Source: Rhodospirillales bacterium
GTDB taxonomy: Bacteria; Pseudomonadota; Alphaproteobacteria; Rhodospirillales; Casp-alpha2
DNA: 64,000 nucleotides
Direction: 5' to 3'
Assembly: GCA_017644185.1 (NCBI GenBank)
Contig: JAEPMA010000009.1
Span: 62,001 to 126,000 of the forward strand
Shown piece by piece: positions 61,949 to 64,000 of this stretch. The position numbers were made by a program, and so were the translations under genes. The notes beneath the pieces were generated by a model, which searched no databases, was not told where the DNA came from, and saw nothing but the letters and a program-made list of their open reading frames with translations. Position 1 is the stretch's first letter, and the number at the start of each line of letters is the position of its first letter.

Positions 61949-63529
61949 CTAAAAGCCGGCGGCCCTGCCGTCGGAGCGCGGGTCGGTCGCGCCTTCGAAC
62001 AATCCGCTTTCATGACGGCAGACCGCGCCCGCATGGCCCATGGTCGAGGTGAAATCTTCCATTACGTCGACGTTATGGCCTGCATTTTTCAGCGCATCAA
62101 TGAGCGCCGGATCGAAGCGGCTCTCCAGTTTAAGGGTCGTGCTCTCTTCCCCCCAGGTGCGGCCCAAAAGCCAGCGCGGCTGGGTAATCGCGTGCTGTAA
62201 CGGCTGGCCGAACATCACGTATCGGCTGAAGACGGCAGCCTGGGTCTGCGGCTGACCTTCCCCGCCCATGGTCCCATAACTCAAAACACGGCCGTCATTC
62301 AGTCTGGCCATCGCCGGGTTAAGGGTGTGGAACGGGCGCTTGCGCGGCGCGAGAACGTTCGGATGCGATTGATCGAGCGTGAAGCCATTGCCCCGGTTCT
62401 GGAACACCACGCCCGTTTCCGGGTTGGTCACCCCTGAACCGAACTCCCAATAGACGCTCTGGATGAACGACACGGCCTGCCCGTTCTTGTCGATACATCC
62501 CATCCAGATCGTGTCACCCGGCTTCGTCGGCTGCGGCCATTCGAGGGCATGTTTCAGATCAATATTATTTACAAGACCGTCCAGAAAATCATTCTTCAGC
62601 CAATCGTTCGGATCGGCGGTCATGAATGCCGGATCGGTGACGTGCGCATTTCTGAGAATAAACGCCTGCTTCGACGCTTCGACCAGACCGTGCACGTGGT
62701 CGAACCCTTCCGCATCCCTGACACCCAACCTTTCGAACAACGCCAGGATCATCAGCGCGCTCACGCCCTGTGTGGGTGGCGGCATGTTGTAGACCGTTCC
62801 CGACGACAGCTCGGCGGAAAGCGCCTTCACCTGACGCGCTTCATATTCCGAGAAATCGTCAAACCTAAGGGGGCTGCCGACGCTCTCCAGATATGCCGCG
62901 TTACTTCTGGCCGTTTCGCCCCGATAGAAATCGTCGAGCCCCTTGTCGGCGAGCCTTTTCAAGGTGTCTGCCAAAGCCGGGAACTTGATGATCTCGTTGA
63001 CCAATGGCGGTTCGCCACCCGGAAGGTATGTCTGGGCGAAACCAGGCGCATCCTTCAACTCGTCAAACTTCTCCCGGCTCAGGTCTTCCTGCCCCTTCGT
63101 TACGGGGACGCCGTTCGTCGCGTGTGTGATGGCATCTTCCAAAAGCCTTTCGAGCGGCATCCCCGCGCCGCCGATCTCCAGCGCCATTTTCCAACCGGCG
63201 ATCGTCCCCGCGACGTTGAGCGCCGCCAAAGGACCCCGCGCCGGGATCGCATTCAGCCCCTGACTCTTATAATAATCCGGCGTCGCCATGGCTGCCGACC
63301 AACCCGCCGCGTCGACCCCGACCGGCGCCTGGCCCGGCTGGGCGATCAGCCAAAACCCGTCACCCCCGACACCGTTCATGTGCGGATAAACGACGGCGAT
63401 CGCGGCGGCTGCCGCAACCATGGCTTCGGTGGCGTTGCCGCCGTCACGCAGAACCCGAAGCCCGGCTTCGGTCGCGAGGTGATGTGGCGCGGTCATCATG
63501 CCGCCGAGCGCAGTCGCGGTGTGGAGCAT
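61949..63529 (-). CDS. Gamma-glutamyltransferase-family Ntn hydrolase
   Basis: The 526-residue protein has the N-terminal GGMMTAPHHLATEAGLRVLRDGGNATEAMVAAA phrase and HMNGVGGDGFWL of the family. The self-cleavage/nucleophile Thr is likely in KPGDTIWMGCIDKNGQAVSFIQS. No signal peptide is present, so it is cytoplasmic, as in many GGT-like enzymes acting on amides such as glutaryl-7-ACA or isopropylamide substrates rather than glutathione. It is divergent from the DUF1028 gene, which is another Ntn-like amidase family, suggesting joint amide or peptide turnover. Confidence 0.85.
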   Translation of the reverse strand: MLHTATALGGMMTAPHHLATEAGLRVLRDGGNATEAMVAAAAAIAVVYPHMNGVGGDGFWLIAQPGQAPVGVDAAGWSAAMATPDYYKSQGLNAIPARGPLAALNVAGTIAGWKMALEIGGAGMPLERLLEDAITHATNGVPVTKGQEDLSREKFDELKDAPGFAQTYLPGGEPPLVNEIIKFPALADTLKRLADKGLDDFYRGETARSNAAYLESVGSPLRFDDFSEYEARQVKALSAELSSGTVYNMPPPTQGVSALMILALFERLGVRDAEGFDHVHGLVEASKQAFILRNAHVTDPAFMTADPNDWLKNDFLDGLVNNIDLKHALEWPQPTKPGDTIWMGCIDKNGQAVSFIQSVYWEFGSGVTNPETGVVFQNRGNGFTLDQSHPNVLAPRKRPFHTLNPAMARLNDGRVLSYGTMGGEGQPQTQAAVFSRYVMFGQPLQHAITQPRWLLGRTWGEESTTLKLESRFDPALIDALKNAGHNVDVMEDFTSTMGHAGAVCRHESGLFEGATDPRSDGRAAGF

Positions 63530-63694
63530 CTTGCCTCCCGGAAATGGTGAAGCATCATCTTTAGCAGCGAAGCCCTGGTTATCAAGGTGTGATCAACCTT
63601 ACACACGCATCCACAATGTCTCGATATCATGCTTTACGAAGGGGGCACGATTGGTTGATCCTATAACGGGTCCGGAATAATCAGGGGGCAGTTC

Positions 63695-64000
63695 ATGACG
63701 TTTTCCATCGTCGCCAGATGCCGCAACACCGGCATGTTCGGGGTCGCCGTCACATCGTCGTCACCCGCGGTCGCCGCCAGGTGCGCGTTCGCGGAAGCGG
63801 GTGTCGGGGCGGTCGCATCGCAGAACATCACCGACCCCTCGCTCGGCAAGCGCGGGCTTGGCCTGTTGCGCGCCGAAGCCGACGCGCTGGAAACCATCGA
63901 AACGCTTCTGAGCAGCACCGAGCATATGGACTATCGTCAGGTCATGGTCATCGACCGTTCCGGCGACGCAGCCATTCATTCGGGCAAGCACACCCTTGGC
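63695..64000 (+). CDS. DUF1028-family Ntn-like protein, 5' part
   Basis: The open frame begins at ATG 63695, after GGGGG, and runs off the window end after 102 codons. The N-terminus MTFSIVARCRNTGMFGVAVTSSS and the segment GVGAVASQNITDPSLGKRGL are typical of DUF1028, a family related to Ntn hydrolases and often next to amidases or peptidases. The function is not established. It is divergent from the GGT-family gene by 165 bases with no clear promoter motif seen. Confidence 0.8.
   Translation, partial: MTFSIVARCRNTGMFGVAVTSSSPAVAARCAFAEAGVGAVASQNITDPSLGKRGLGLLRAEADALETIETLLSSTEHMDYRQVMVIDRSGDAAIHSGKHTLG

Overview
The window looks like about 64 kb of chromosome from a marine or saline alphaproteobacterium, most likely of Rhodospirillales type. 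The reasons are the high GC content, dense operons with ATGA stop/start overlaps, the ectABC-ask osmolyte operon, a full alphaproteobacterial Sox thiosulfate-oxidation cluster with soxCD, and many short palindromic intergenic repeats of the GTCATTCCCGCGAAAGCGGGAA type. No rRNA, tRNA, insertion sequence, phage gene or CRISPR array was seen. The species call is an inference from gene content.

Layout. (1) 0.1-7 kb: a TadG-like von Willebrand protein, then an RTX calcium-binding protein with its type I secretion ABC protein and membrane-fusion protein. (2) 7-9 kb: a Met/Gly-rich tandem-repeat periplasmic protein, an unknown protein and a glyoxalase-fold protein. (3) 9-17.8 kb: a row of amine and amide enzymes (GABA-type aminotransferase, nitrilase-family amidase, large PLP amino-acid decarboxylase, ATP-grasp ligase with a histone-H1-like lysine tail, C45 Ntn acyltransferase/hydrolase, Cys-cluster protein). 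I do not recognise it as a described pathway. (4) 17.9-30 kb: central and carbon metabolism (class III aminotransferase, atypical SDR, atypical hemerythrin, serine dehydratase, two-subunit fumarase, TcuAB-like pair, class II aldolase, CMD protein, old yellow enzyme). (5) 30-36 kb: ectoine operon with a divergent MarR regulator, and an ATP-grasp protein. (6) 36-40 kb: a SucCD-like ADP-forming CoA ligase with an acylating aldehyde dehydrogenase, best read as sulfoacetate/sulfoacetaldehyde interconversion. (7) 40-44.6 kb: zinc regulon znuA <> znuCB-zur-zevAB with a visible Zur box. (8) 44.6-59.2 kb: GFA and CmcJ-type proteins, then the Sox region: a SqrR/BigR-type persulfide sensor, soxD, soxC, soxW, an unknown exported protein, soxV, soxB, soxA, soxZ, soxY, soxX, soxS, soxF, soxH and soxT. 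(9) 59.4-64 kb: DehI-like repeat protein, FMN glutamate-synthase-like protein, gamma-glutamyltransferase-family protein and the 5' part of a DUF1028 gene cut by the window end.

How the parts fit. The Sox genes encode complete periplasmic oxidation of thiosulfate to sulfate, including heme and thiol maintenance (SoxV, SoxW, SoxS), a putative thiosulfate importer (SoxT) and a thiol-persulfide repressor. Shared inverted repeats at the sox promoters suggest one regulon. The sulfonate genes, if correctly read, handle organosulfur from marine osmolytes, and ectoine supports life in salt. The most promising undescribed system is the 9-17 kb amine/amide cluster. The next most interesting items are the sox operator architecture and several enzymes whose catalytic motifs are eroded (T1SS ATPase, SDR, hemerythrin, SoxH-like protein).
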